DNA of 64,000 nt, taken from positions 744,001-808,000 of the forward strand of contig JAHLKF010000002.1 in the NCBI GenBank assembly GCA_025558075.1, written 5' to 3'. Both the position numbers and the translations under genes were made by a program. The notes under the pieces are model-generated. The model saw only the letters and a list, made by a program, of their open reading frames with translations. It was not told where the DNA came from and searched no databases. Source of the DNA: Gaertneriomyces semiglobifer (taxonomy: Eukaryota; Chytridiomycota; Chytridiomycetes; Spizellomycetales; Spizellomycetaceae). Of the stretch, positions 9,746 to 21,448 are shown piece after piece (position 1 is the first letter of the stretch; each line of letters begins with the position of its first letter).

Positions 9746-11810
9746 CTTGATCAGTTGCTTGTTGAGGAAGCAAAGGGACCGTTGTTGGAGGAGGAAGAGG
9801 AGCGGGAACTCGGCGGGGGTGAAGATGCTAACCGTTTATATCTTCTGTCTCAACTGCGCAATTGCTATGGTGCCAGCACCAAGCGTGAGACGATGCAGGA
9901 CGACTGACAGTTGTCCCTCCGGTCCGTACGCTGCGTGCGCTGTGTTGGCAGTCATGTCGACGACGACGTTCGCTTTATGCTTTACCGCTTGCCGAGTACA
10001 AACAAGCCGTTATCCTTTCAATTGACAACAATTTCGCGTTCGTGGAAGAAATCTGGCGCTGGACCGTGATTTTAAGGTGTGATTTAAAACTGTGATAGCT
10101 TATTTAGAGTTAAGAAGTGAGTTATGACTGTTAATAGTCTGTTATGCTTGTATGAATGTATGATCATGTATGGGCCGGCCGCCTTCCTACGCACGGCATG
10201 TCCTCCTTCGTACGGCTTTCAAGGACAGATCATAGCTCCTTGCTGTGTCTTTCTTTGACCTTGGATTCCTCCTTCTTTCGCATTTCGTTGTCTTCAGTGG
10301 AGCCGAAATGTCCACCACATGGATTTTGAAACATGTAGATGGCCGATGGCATAACTAAAATACCTGTCTTGCCAGCTCTGCATGCATTAACCCTTGGTAC
10401 TTACCTCAAGTGCATGTCTGCTGCGCTCACGCACTGGTGGCATGTACCCACGCAGGCGGTGGGTGGTTCGCTCTCATCCGCACGCGTCCGTGCGAAGGAC
10501 CACATTGACATATCTCGGTTACAAGGAGCTGAACATAATATAGGCAAGGCAGATGGAATCAGCGGGCACTGTAAGACTGCCGATTCGCTCGCCTACAAGC
10601 TTGCTGCACAGAGGAAGGGACACCTTCAAGCTCTTTGCAGATGGGATCATATATGTTCCCACACTTCCTCCGCTTCGCCCCATCACCCATCAAATCATCG
10701 CACCCTATCAAGGAGAAAATGGTGAGTGTTGGAAGTTCGTCGGTTTCGCGGAACTTTGGTCAAAGCCGTACATCAGCGTGAATCAGCTGTTGGGGCCTAC
10801 TGTCTCGTTGCCTGGACCATCTGCCTCGCTGCGGATGGGGGTTGTCAAACAACGGATTAGTCGGTATCTCCGGGTTGTGCAACGTTCAGATACTCTGGAA
10901 TATTGCAAGGGTTGGTGGCTGTTCTGCCTGGTTCATTCTACCTTGCTGTAGTTGGGGGTGTCAAAAGGACAGGGCCAGCTCGGGCAATCGCGAAGGATAT
11001 CTGTCTCCCCTGTATGGTACGAGCGAGGTACACAGCCTGGGTCGTCTACCATGCTGAAGACGAGGGTGTCAAACTGGGTACTCGTTATTTCCTTGGGGGA
11101 TGTGGTGTGCTTCGATCTGGGGTTCTCTGGGCGGGGCTAGCCATCTCACCCACCCGGCGTGCTGCCCGCTGTGGCAGCGGGGTCTACAAGGGTGGATCGG
11201 TCTGCATCTATCGCCAGCGTGCCTCAGTGAATTCTATCTCCTGTTGGGAAGGGGATAGGGCTTTGACCACTCATGTGGAGGGGATGGTTGAGCGCTACCT
11301 GGGCATTTACCGCGCTGTAAATGAAGGTGTAAAAAGAGCAAACCACTTCTTTATGTCTGGATCAACCTCACTTAGCAATGTATATGCTAATCCTCTTTCT
11401 GTTACCAGCATTTTTAATTCTTTTGACCTGTCTCGCCCGCTGACCTCAAGGTCAAGCTGCGGGCGGAGTGGCGCCATTGCCGAGATCGCACCGGATCTGC
11501 CTTCCACCATCGACTTTGACCGGGCCGCGCAGGCATCGCTGGCCGCCCTGGCGGTCAATTCTGCAGGCATTGATGTGGATGGAACCGGTGTGCCGGTCGC
11601 GATCGCCGCCCCGTAAGTACAACGTGATATCCGGTTGAGAAAACGCTTTTATGTATACGCTGCCGCTATGCAAAACTATCACATTAACAAGAAACTTAAT
11701 TTATACAAAAAACAAAAAAACATCCCGCAGAACTAGGCTCGCTCAAGCCATGGCAAACGTCCATTCTGCAGTACGAGAGTTTGAAACAACTTGAAGCAAG
11801 AAGCACTGGT
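9746..11810. other. Gene-poor region, about 2 kb, with degenerate tandem repeat
   Basis: No convincing gene. The first part (about 10060-10170) is AT-rich. The plus-strand ORF at 10903-11616 (237 codons) covers most of a diverged tandem repeat (listed separately) but lacks known motifs and a plausible start context. Possibilities are a decayed repeat-protein gene, a non-coding transcript or an element remnant. Confidence 0.4.
10806..11345 (+). repeat. Diverged tandem repeat, period about 110-140 bp
   Basis: At least four related blocks of about 45 bp sharing CCTGG, then CATcTACC, then GCTG, ending in GGGTGTCAAA: near 10809-10850, 10926-10966, 11037-11073 and 11292-11335, with a poorer fifth near 11135-11190. 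Translated, three copies in one frame read like Y-x-A-x-x-x-G-V-K (FYLAVVGGVK, VYHAEDEGVK, IYRAVNEGVK), which suggests past coding selection. No family is recognised. Confidence 0.5.
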
Positions 11811-14263
11811 CTATTTCCTCTGCTCGGCGAGCTTCTTCTTATGATCTTCCATGAGTTGTTGTTGAACAAAAGATGCCACAGGTGCGTGCATCTTATACTC
11901 CATCGAAAACTCACCCTTGCCCTGTTGAATGAATGGGTTAGAGTTCGATTCAAGACAAGCCTCCGCGAGAGTATAGCTTACCTGAGTGCAAGAACGAAGG
12001 TCTGTCGAAAAACCAAACATCCCGTTCAGGGGAACCTCGGATTTAACTTCCACATAATCATCGGTGATCTCAGAATCACCGATGGTACCCTTACGCTTGT
12101 TGAGGAGGCCAATGCAAGGACCTTGATACTCCGCAGGAGCAGTCAAACTCACGTCCATGATCGGCTCCAAAATGGTGGGACTAGCCTTCGCAAAAGCTTC
12201 TCGGAAAGCATACATTGAAGCAAGCTTGAACGCCATTTCGCTCGAATCAACGGCGTGCGCCAAACCATCCTCAAGTACAAATCGCACATTCGTAACAGGG
12301 TGACCAATCAAAGACCCCTTCTCGCAGGCTTCGTAGAACCCTTTCTCGATGGCCGGGATGTACTGCGTTGGAATATTCATACCAACGGTGTTGTTAACAA
12401 ACTCAACGGTCCGTCCATCCTCGGTCGGTTCATCCATAGGTTCAATGTATCCGACTACACGACCAAATTGGCCGGACCCTCCTGACTGTTTCTTATGTGT
12501 GTAATTGAAGGGTACCTTGGCATTGATTGTCTCACGGAACGCAACTTGGGGTTTTCCGGTCGTGCATTCTGTGTTGTACTCGCGCTTCATACGCTCGACG
12601 TAGATCTCCAAATGGAGCTCACCCATTCCGGATATAATTGTCTGCTTACTCTCGGAATCCACATGTACCCGGAAAGTCGGATCTTCACGCTGGAACCGAG
12701 TAAGCGCCTTCGCAAAATTGGGCGTCTCTTTTCCTTTCGGTTCCAAAGATAGCGAGATAACAGGCTGGGGGACGTAGATGGACGTCATAGCGTACGATAG
12801 AGTACCATCGGTGAACGTGTCTCCGGAGGCACACTCGATTCCGAACAGAGCGCAGATTTCGCCAGACCCAACACTAGACACATCCTCCATCTCGTTGGCA
12901 TGCATTCTAACAAGTCGCGAAACTTTAACTCGCTTTCCGGTGCGTGTGTTAGTGATAAAATCTCCTTTTTGTAGGGTGCCTTGATATATGCGGAGGTATG
13001 TCAATTGCCCGAAACGACCTTCTTCCAGCTTGAAAGCCAAGCTAACAAGTTTGTCACTAGATGCGGAAGAAAGCATAACTTTCTTTTCGTCCTGCTTCGC
13101 ATCCAGCGCAATGTTTTCTACTTCATACGGGCGAGGCAAGTACGTGATAACACCGTCCAACATGGGTTGTACTCCTTTGTTGTGGTAAGCCGACCCCATG
13201 AACACAGGACAAAACTTTTGGGCAATGGTTGCACGGCGGACAGCGGCTTCAAGCTGTGCATTGGAGATGTCCTCCTCGTTCAAGAACATCTCAGCCAACC
13301 CATCATCAGCGTCAGCAACATGCTCAATGAGTTCCGCGCGTTTCTCAGTGGCTGCGTCTACAAGATTTGCTGGTATGTCATCCACACGAATTTGTTCACC
13401 TTTCGGTCCCTCGTTGTAATACGCTTTGAGATTCACAAGGTCAACAACTCCCAAAAGGCCGCCCTCAGCTCCTATCGGAATTTGTACAGCCGCCGCATTC
13501 AACTTCAATTTGTTTCTCAGCTGATCAATCACACGCCACGGGTTTGCCCCTGCCCGATCCATCTTGTTGATGAAACAGATACGGGGAACGCTGTATCGCT
13601 TCATTTGTCGATCAACAGTCATCGTCTGCGACTGAACACCTCCCACAGCACACAGGACAAGAACGGCACTGTCGAGAACACGCAGGGCACGCTCTACCTC
13701 AATGGTGAAGTCGACGTGTCCAGGGGTATCAATAATATTAATGGCGTGGTCTCCCCATTTCGTATACGTGGCGGCGGATTGGATAGTGATGCCTTTTTCC
13801 CTTTCCAAATCCATAGAGTCCATCGTAGCTCCAACATTATCCTTTCCGCGAACTTCGTGAATGTCATCAATCCTTCCCGTGTAGTACAAGATTCGCTCAG
13901 TTAATGTGGTTTTGCCAGAGTCAATATGTGCAGAGATACCGATATTTCGAAGTCGGTCAAGTCGTTGCTACAACACCCATTTAGCCATGCGTACTTACGG
14001 AAGCATGAAATGCCAACTCGTATACATACCAGATCCGCGGGATCGTAATTGGGACTGGATGCCGCTTCGCTTTCAGCTTCAACAGGCTGAACTGCCGCAG
14101 CAGACGATGCCAGCCTGGCCATTCGCAAATTACCAGCAAGCGAGTATTGTTTGGACACCGGCCTGCCTAGCGTGACTGCTGCCGATCTTACACACAGTCC
14201 TCTCACCAGGGTAGGCAAGAGGCATGGCACGCGGGCCACTCGACAGCGGGTGACCGCACGCAT
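11811..14263 (-). CDS. MEF1: Mitochondrial elongation factor G
   Basis: A translational GTPase that drives ribosome translocation in mitochondria. Three exons are inferred: 14030-14263, 11982-13967 and 11811-11921. The GTPase core has G1 AHIDSGKTT, the [10 protein letters not shown] switch I, DTPGHVDF (G3) and NKMD (G4), followed by EF-G domains II to V, including [18 protein letters not shown] and the C-terminal GKGEFSMEY. The N-terminus [16 protein letters not shown] is Arg-rich without acids, as expected of a mitochondrial presequence; in-frame Mets at 14284 and 14452 are alternatives. The last intron (11922-11981) is 60 bp with no stop, so read-through adds 20 residues between CTQ and GKGEF. 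The product is about 765 aa, typical for the family. Confidence 0.93.
11922..11981 (-). other. Stop-free 60-bp intron in MEF1
   Basis: Has a GTAAGC donor and CAACAG acceptor, a length divisible by three and no in-frame stop, so retention would insert 20 residues. Homologous EF-Gs are continuous here (TQGKGEF), which supports its being an intron. Confidence 0.75.
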
Positions 14264-14526
14264 AACAGGACCGCCTAGCGGCATCTTGTGAATCGGCTCT
14301 CCTCCTGTGAACTCGCAGAAGCCTCTCTTGAGTGCTGAGCCGTGCGGAATCTGCGTTGTTTGTCGTCCGTGCGTTGAATTCGTTGTCAGTTCAAACAGGG
14401 CAAAAATCCCACCGGTAGTCGATAACACAGCATGAGGTAAGCAGCTCCGCAACGCGTGTATTTATGGCGCTTTACATTCTACGAGAGTACTAATGGTTTC
14501 TTAATGACAAGGTACAACATATTAGC

Positions 14527-15475
14527 TCATTGAGCGCTTTCTGGGTGCAAAATACCAACTAAGTCTTTCTCACTCGGGCGCTGCGTAAATGAGAAGCGTC
14601 ACAATAGTGTCGGGAACGAAAGAGATGCGGCAGGGCGCACCAGAACTTACCTTGCTCAGGTTGGACTTGAGGGAGTCTTGCACTTGCTTTTTCTTGAGTT
14701 CTTGCTGTTGTTGCTGCAATGTGGCCCACTAGTCAACAGAGGAAAGTGCCTGTGAGCGACACAACATGTCATACCTGAATGGCAGGGGCCACCGAGACGT
14801 CCTTCAAGATATTGTGGTCGACTAGGTGTTCCGACGATGGGCGCTTTGCAAGTGCGTGGTTGAGAACATCCTCACGCATATGCTTTTTCAACTCTTCCTT
14901 AGATGCAACTATAGTTCCCGCGGCACCCACCGGAGTTTTCAGTATATTTTGTTCTACCAGGTCATCAGCTGTCGGACGGCTGGAGAGCGCATGGTTAAGC
15001 TGGCCTTCAATCAGATGCTTTTTCAGTTCGTCCTGTGCGGCCTGAATGCTCATGGCGGTATTTGGGGTCGACTTCAGGATATTGTGCTCGACCAATTCAT
15101 TGGGAGACGGACGATGTTGTAACTTATCCTTCAAATTGTTCTCAATAATATGCTTTTTCAGCTGGTCTTGGGCTCCAGCTATGGCGCCAGAAATGTTATC
15201 CGGCCGAAGAATGTTACGGTTGACAAGGTCTTCCCGTTGAGGACGGCTTGCGAACAAATCCTCAAGGCCGCCAACCCTTTTCAAGCCTACATCTTGATCG
15301 GCCAGCTGGCTGGCAACACCAGCAGCTGCGAACAGAATCACCGTTAGAACACTTTACAGCAAAATGCCTCGCTGGCTGACAACATACCTGCACCGCTCTT
15401 GAGAGGCAAAAAAGATTCGAGGTTAGGACGGGCGAGCTCTGCACCGAAGGAAGCGCTCCTGTCTTTCCGCGGCAT
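14527..15475 (-). CDS. RPEL-repeat protein (predicted G-actin binding)
   Basis: Contains five RPEL repeats, a motif that in MRTF and Phactr proteins binds monomeric actin. Inferred exons are 15388-15475, 14775-15325, 14651-14713 and 14527-14580. Repeat cores are SRPQREDLVNRNIL, HRPSPNELVEHNIL, SRPTADDLVEQNIL, KRPSSEHLVDHNIL and, only after splicing of the last exon, KRPSEKDLVGIL. Linkers between repeats 1 to 4 keep an A-(Q/S)-(D/E)-(Q/E)-LKKH helix and a near-constant spacing. There is no other domain; the protein is about 250 aa. A TATA-like TTTATAAAA lies about 85 bp upstream. Actin binding follows from the family; the biological role here is unknown. Confidence 0.85.
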
Positions 15476-15557
15476 CGCTATTGCTTTACAATTCGAAACT
15501 TGCAAAGAGTGGAGTAGGATTTACAAAGTATCTAAGGTAGCTTGGTCAAGAGTCTAA

Positions 15558-15570
15558 ACTTTTATAAAAG
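15558..15570 (-). promoter_or_regulatory. TATA-like element upstream of RPEL gene
   Basis: On the minus strand, CCTTTTATAAAAG lies about 85 bp before the ATG at 15475 and is nearly symmetric. Its position suits a core promoter; function is inferred. Confidence 0.4.
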
Positions 15571-15617
15571 GACAGTCAGCGCCCGCCCGACCCTTCTCTA
15601 GCCCTATTTTTAGCCCA

Positions 15618-18490
15618 TTATTGATTGCCGGGATTATGCTGAATCCGAAGGTCAGTTTCGACTTATTTTTAGGCAAACAATTGGAACTTACTTTGAACAG
15701 AAACTCTGCCAGATAGTCGATAGGGTCCTATAGTAGAATTGCCGCTAACATCAGCTATTGAACAGCACATCACTCGAGACTGGCATACGCACCTCCGGTC
15801 GAACTTTGCACACCTCGATTAAGCCAGATGTCAGAGTTGGCATGACAAACTTCATCAGGTAGTTTCGCAAAGGAACTGACTGTGCCTCCAGCACTTCTTG
15901 CTCTTGCTTTCGAACTTCTTCTAAGCGTGCACCCTTCCAAACGCGAATGCATGAGTGGACAGTAGAAAAAGCTTCTGATGCAGCATCTAGCATTACCCAT
16001 TCAGTAGCCGCTTTACTTTGACGCTCGGCCTCTTCCTTCTCTCGCCTTTGACGTTCTTCCTCCGCAGCGGCAGCTTCCTTTGCCTAAATACCTAGTTAAA
16101 CTTGAGGGCATTTATTGCAACCGTACACATTCCGACCTTGGCTTCTTCAAGTAACCGCCGCTTCTCGGTAATCTGCTCGGGCGTTGGACCATAGTTGTGT
16201 GGCTTCCCGATATGCTTAGTGACAATTTCCATGACGGTGTTCGTATCATTTGCCCATACGGACACGACTATCGGATGTATCTCCAACTCATCGAAGAAGT
16301 TCAGAACGGTGTTCTCATCAGTGTTCGCTGCGCGAAACTCTTCCAATCTGTGCGTCAAAGCTAATACAAGTTTTTGGGTGAAAACCCACAATCCTCACAA
16401 TGAACAAAGCTCTAAGCCGTGCCGTACCTTCCTCAGTGTTGTTGGTACCAGCTACAGCTGTCTCAGGCAATTTCATGATCCTCTCCTTGATCGAGTTATC
16501 AGGAATATCAAGCGAAATCACAAAGTCAGGGCCGAGAACTTCGTCCACTTTGGGTGCAGTAGGATCATCCTTGGCTTCGTCATCGTCCGAAGCGCCAAAA
16601 AGATCCTTTGCCTCATCCATAGTATTTGGATACCCATCAAGCACGTATCCCTGATTCCTGCATGGCATGGACCGGAGCTTATCCCTTACGAAGGTCACAA
16701 CATGTTCTTCGGGATATCGTCCATTTGTGTGCATTGCCTCTTTCAATTCCTCTAAAAGCTCTTTATCAACTTCAACGTCATCGTCCTCTTCTTCAGGCGT
16801 CAGGTTCCCTGCTACGCGACGTTCCTAATTGATGGTCAATAAAATACTTCGAATCATTTGACCCTTCTACTGTTGGCTCACCAGACGTGCGACGGCTTCT
16901 TCGATGACGTTGTTCAGTTGAATAAGATGAATATCATAGTGCTGAGCTATCCGCGAAGCGAAAAATGTTTTCCCTGAAGCCGGTGGTCCATGAAGCACAA
17001 CCCGAAGTGGTGTTAAGCCGCGAGCGTATTTATACTCTTGTATAACTTGAGATATATTCTCGACTAATCCCGCCTGGTAAAGTTTTAGAACGCCATAAAG
17101 CCGGCCGTGCCTGATGAACTTCGGAATACGTTACCTCAAATTTCCATTCGAATGACATATTCTTCACATGACCAGGTTCCAAACGTAAGTTTACCAAGAG
17201 CATATCGTAATCGGCTTGCGAGAGCTCCTTATTCAACAAGGCAGATTCCTTTGACGCTTTCTTAACTTTCCCAGTCCCAAGCGATGCGCTGATGGCCTGC
17301 AGTTGTTACCCAATCTAGTGAGTGAAAGCTCCAAGAGAAATCCAGGGATGCTATTTCACCTTGATTATTTCCATCAATGTTTGTTTGCTATCATCCACCG
17401 CGAGCAAGTAGCGGGTAGTGGGGGTGGTTTCAATTGTCTCAACGATGATATTCGTAAGGTCATCCAGGGATATTGTTGGTAGCGCATTGCTGCCGTCGCC
17501 GTAACATGTTAGCGGTTGATTATGCCATGCTGTCTACAGAAGATTAATTATATTAGTCCTTTCCTCATGAAGAAGCGCATTCACAGCAGTACCTTGAAAA
17601 AGTGATGAAAAATGTTCGTGCCTGGATGATATTGTAGTCCCGCTGCAATGACATATGTTTTAAGTGCATTCTTTTTTCCAAACTTAATAATGTCCTTTTC
17701 GACTGCCAAATGTGCTTTGAAGTTAGGATGAGGTTTACGACGCCTATATTCATCCTCGGCAAGGAAAGCGTCCGGGTCATCCTGTATGGTTGGTCAGCCT
17801 TCGACCTAATATAAACGTTCTGCTCGCCAATTCCGTACCGGATCCACTTTCGTGCGCGCCCAAGTCATGACAGTGGAAACGCCGATGAACGTTTTACTTG
17901 ATTCCGCGAAACTGTCGGCCTGCTCAGAGAGCACTAAATGGTGCGCTATCAGCTCCCGTTTCTTGTCCGACCTATGTGGGCATTGCACGTACTTTGAATA
18001 GCCCAAGCTGCTTCATCGAGGCACGCAACCATATCGTAAACTATAACATCGCAGCTGAGCAATACGTCTTTAAGTCGTTCGCGATCATTGGCCTAATGGA
18101 GCGGGTTAAAATGTGCGACCTGACAGATGCCTGGGGTCTTCTCACTTGCACCGTTTCTGCCACCCATGATGGCACCTTTCCGCGCAATGCCAGCTTCTCA
18201 ATCGCGTCACGGTGGATGGCATCTCGTCCTCGATCCCCAGATTCAACCATTCGCGCGCGGTAGTCTTCTTCAGCATGATCTTTGCCTTCCTCCTCGTGTG
18301 GTCTTGCTGTTAAGGTTCCAACAATGGTATAAGGCGCCTTTACCACCGATTTTGGTTGACTTGGTTCATGTTCATCCGATTCCTCCTCTTCAGCCTCTTC
18401 TTCTCTTCGCGATCCGACGATAGTTTTTGAAAGCAGACGAGATACGTTCCACCCCAGATCGTTGTCAACATTTGAGACGAAGACTCTCAT
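15618..18490 (-). CDS. Adenylate kinase 7-like protein with DPY-30 motif
   Basis: A homologue of AK7, a ciliary and flagellar adenylate kinase. Domain order matches the animal protein. First comes an NAD(P)-binding Rossmann-like part (MRVFVSNVDN at the start, later a VSTVMTWARTK stretch). The adenylate kinase core follows, with P-loop LHGPPASGKTFFA near 16960-17000, the lid-region CRNQGYVLDGYP and ALDEL-type acidic insert. A charged coiled coil leads to PLRNYLMKFVMPTLTSGL and a C-terminal DPY-30 motif, DPIDYLAEFLFK. The gene is broken by at least seven short introns; the last exon encodes HNPGNQ-stop. A Met at 18553 is an alternative start. AK7 is tied to motile axonemes, so it marks a flagellated lineage. 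Confidence 0.88.
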
Positions 18491-18758
18491 GGTGAAGCTA
18501 TCGGCTATTTGTTGAGTTTGATCTGGGGGGTTCACAAGAAGACCGAGTCGCATTTTACGCGAAAGGTCTTACGTAAAACTCCGCGCGCAACCAAGTAAAT
18601 AGTAAATTTGAAGTTAATGAGAACCAACGGCGGCTCTCCAGAAACAATTGATACTAAGGAATTCAGTGAAGACTTTGTATGCCGCGCTCAGAAGATGACT
18701 CGCGGCCATACTGCATTCAATTAAGGTGCTATGCTAGATATACTAATCAAATAAGAGA

Positions 18759-19949
18759 TCAATCATTCCGTTTGGCACGGGCGCGGGCGTGCGCCTTGCC
18801 TGCGGACAGCCGCAAGTCGGCATCACTATCTAATAATTGTAAGTCTACCGCCAACTTCTCCATTTTCCTTTGAAGAGCAGTAACAGCGTGGGGATCGCGG
18901 GACACAGGCTCAAACGCCGATCGGAACGCCATGGTCGACTCCTTCAGCTGCATATTCGTGAGCGCTTCCAACTCGGTCAGAAGCTGTTTCGATGTTTGCT
19001 TGTTCGTCGGAAAGAGAATCGGCCCAATCTGAGAAAGAGCGATGCACGTCACCACGTACAGCTGGTGTAGCAAGGCAACCTGCTCATTCACAGTCCTCCA
19101 CGGTAGCAAAGCTTGCTGCAGCCACGAGTTTTCAGCGTTACCGTACACCATATTGGCCTCCAAACATGCCAGGGCACCCAATGTCACGAAACGCCAGTAG
19201 CGACCCGAGTTCTGTAAGCCCATAACACTAAAAACCGTGAGCACTCCTGCAGTACCGAGATAGAACGTTAAAAAGTTTGGAATGGAATTCTTGATGTAAT
19301 CACGTTCTGTCAAACATCTGCGACAATCCATATTGCCTTTCCCAAACTTATCTGCACGAAACGGCCACAGTTAACGGCTGGAAGTCGGTTGCACTACAGA
19401 TTGGCGCATACCGTAAACAGTTCGCTTTAATGGATCTTTGAGCGTTTCATACGCTTCTTGGATGTATAAATAACGCACTTCGTGTTGTGCTCGCTCTTCG
19501 TCAGTTGCCTACAAACGGGTCGTCAGCGTATGGCACCGAGATGTTCTCACACGCCCCTTCACTCACGGCATGCAACTTGTCCTACGAGATAACGGGTCAA
19601 ACCACTTCGAGCATAGAAGAAGAGTTTGAAGCAGCACCTACCGGATGATATACTAAAGACAGTTTGCGGAAGTGTGACCGAATATCTTTCGCATCAGCGT
19701 TACGCGGCAAAGCGAGAAAGTCATAATGCGCAGGAGGTAGACCCCGTTCAACCTTTGGGTCTTATTCGTCAAAGAGGAGCAGCACAAATAAACTATCAGC
19801 AGTTTCCATACCTCCACAAAAGTGTAGAGCAGATACGCCAGGATGACGAACACATAGATGAGGTTATACTGGCGTTTTGCTTCAGCTGGAGACGGGGCAC
19901 CACCCTTTCGAATGTTATAGTATTGCTTTTGAATGAAACTTGATGCCAT
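18759..19949 (-). CDS. Membrane-anchored J-domain protein
   Basis: A DnaJ-type Hsp70 co-chaperone with membrane helices before and after its J domain. It begins MASSFIQKQYYNIRKGG, then a transmembrane helix (LIYVFVILAYLLYTF), then a J domain, HYDFLALPRNADAKDIRSHF up to AYETLKDPLKRTVYD. The diagnostic HPD is split across an intron (YHP then DKLHA), and DKLHA sits alone on a 15-bp micro-exon. The last exon (18759-19351) encodes two further hydrophobic stretches (FLTFYLGTAGVLTVFSVMG and a second near ALLHQLYVVTCIALS) and a basic tail. The layout resembles fungal ER J-proteins of the Erj5 type; the compartment is inferred. Confidence 0.8.
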
Positions 19950-20660
19950 ACGCTACAGCAAACAAAGATGATGGAGCTAGCTTAGTCGAAGCCTCGGGAA
20001 ATTGCTGTGATGTTGCGCACAAGAGCCCTTACCGGCACAAAAGACCAGAGTATCATCTGGAACAAATGCCATTACTTATGACTGCGTATGTACTTCAGAA
20101 GACCCGCATATGCGAACCTGCTTTCCAAATTCCCAGTCCATCGTGGCATCGATATAGGCGAAATAGTCGAGATAGAAATCAGCAGTTACCCGAAGGCTCG
20201 GAAAAAGTAGGTTGTCGAGATCACTCTAATCAACTCTAAAGTATACAGATGAAGCATACAGCCTTGCAATGCCACACTATCCTACTGGGAAATAATATGG
20301 CATACGTATGTGGACGAATATGTAAAATGCGTCCGTTTTGGTTTTGGCTTACTTCCCGCACCCAGGAAATACACGCCTGTTTTTATGTGCTGCGAGACAT
20401 AAAAATGCACACTTCAAAAACGGACGATCTACCTAAGTGGTCCGCTACGAAGAGTTCATGCAAACGGTTATAATTATTCCGCTGATAATGTACTACTTTG
20501 CTATTCTCAAAAAATGCAGTGGCCCCATTGCTACCATGGACGCTGACACAGAGCCCGCAGAGTATCCACTTGTTTGAAGAATGCCTTCCTTCTCTCGCTC
20601 CTGGTCTATAATAAGTATGTTGGGTAGCAGCTTCCTCGTCTGTATTATCTCTCAACGAAT
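19950..20660. other. Intergenic region, no gene seen
   Basis: About 710 bp between the J-protein start and the Tim9 stop. Only short unrelated ORFs occur. It should contain the J-protein promoter and the Tim9 3' UTR. Moderately AT-rich; no tRNA or repeat recognised. Confidence 0.4.
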
Positions 20661-21133
20661 TCATTGTGGTTGCATCTGTTGCTGCTGCAACAAAGCGTTC
20701 TGCTCAGCGAACCTTTGTCCTACTCGCTCCGAATGTTTGATGAACTTCTCAAAACAGCGGTTTATGCAAGTGTCCTATTATATAAAGAACTGGGTTAGCA
20801 GTGCGGCTCAATTGAAATGGGCGAGCAACGAAGATTCTACCTCTTTGGAGCTGAGGACTTTGGATGTGAAATCGTTGACACAGTCTTTAAAGCACCGGTC
20901 TACTAAACCATGGTACAGGCGAAGAAAGTCTTTCATCTAGGTTGAACAGGCAGTGAGCATTCATGCTCCGGCAAGGAAGCCTTGTCCGCTCTTGCATGCC
21001 AGTACCTGCTTTTGCTCAATGATGGCCTGCATCCGCTGACGGTCGGGCTCGGAAAGATCTGCGCCACATAGAACTCATCAGATACGCCCGCATGCAGAAT
21101 TCACCTCCAACACCACTTACTGCTGAAATCCAT
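20661..21133 (-). CDS. TIM9: Mitochondrial small TIM chaperone Tim9
   Basis: Encodes Tim9, which forms a hexamer with Tim10 in the intermembrane space and escorts hydrophobic precursors to TIM22. Four exons are inferred, the inner ones being 20937-21005 (intron), 20841-20936 and 20661-20774, with a first exon that encodes only MDFS. The spliced protein has [16 protein letters not shown] and the twin CX3C signature, CFKDC and CINRC, followed by [12 protein letters not shown], and ends in a Gln-rich tail ([10 protein letters not shown]). The length of about 91 aa is normal. Because each exon is small, the gene is invisible as a single ORF. Confidence 0.93.
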
Positions 21134-21448
21134 CTTCTTGTAAGCGTCCTTGTTAGTGGCTGAATGACAGTATCTGACGTTCAACGAGTTCTGTGTCTCG
21201 GATTGATCAAGTTAAAAAGTTTTGGATCGCGCTGCGTGGAGTCACAGACCAAGGACGACAAACGACGACGGTGACTACAGCTGAATAGATCACTTTAGAA
21301 TTACTTCCGTCTGTTCTCAGCAGCATCTGCATCGGCGACAGAGGAACCTTTGCTTGCGAATCTTTTGTTTCGACGTGGCCGGAAGGACTTAATTTGAATC
21401 TGATCAGATCCATCTCTATTCCGGACATACCTTGTTTTCGAATAAAAG

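Noticed and set aside
10903..11616. 237-codon plus-strand ORF as a real gene
   Set aside because: No homology, no start context, and the repeat copies shift frame upstream; kept only as a repeat observation.
12981..13904. 307-codon plus-strand ORF antisense to MEF1
   Set aside because: It lies wholly inside the conserved EF-G coding sequence and has no motif of its own; it is a shadow of codon bias.
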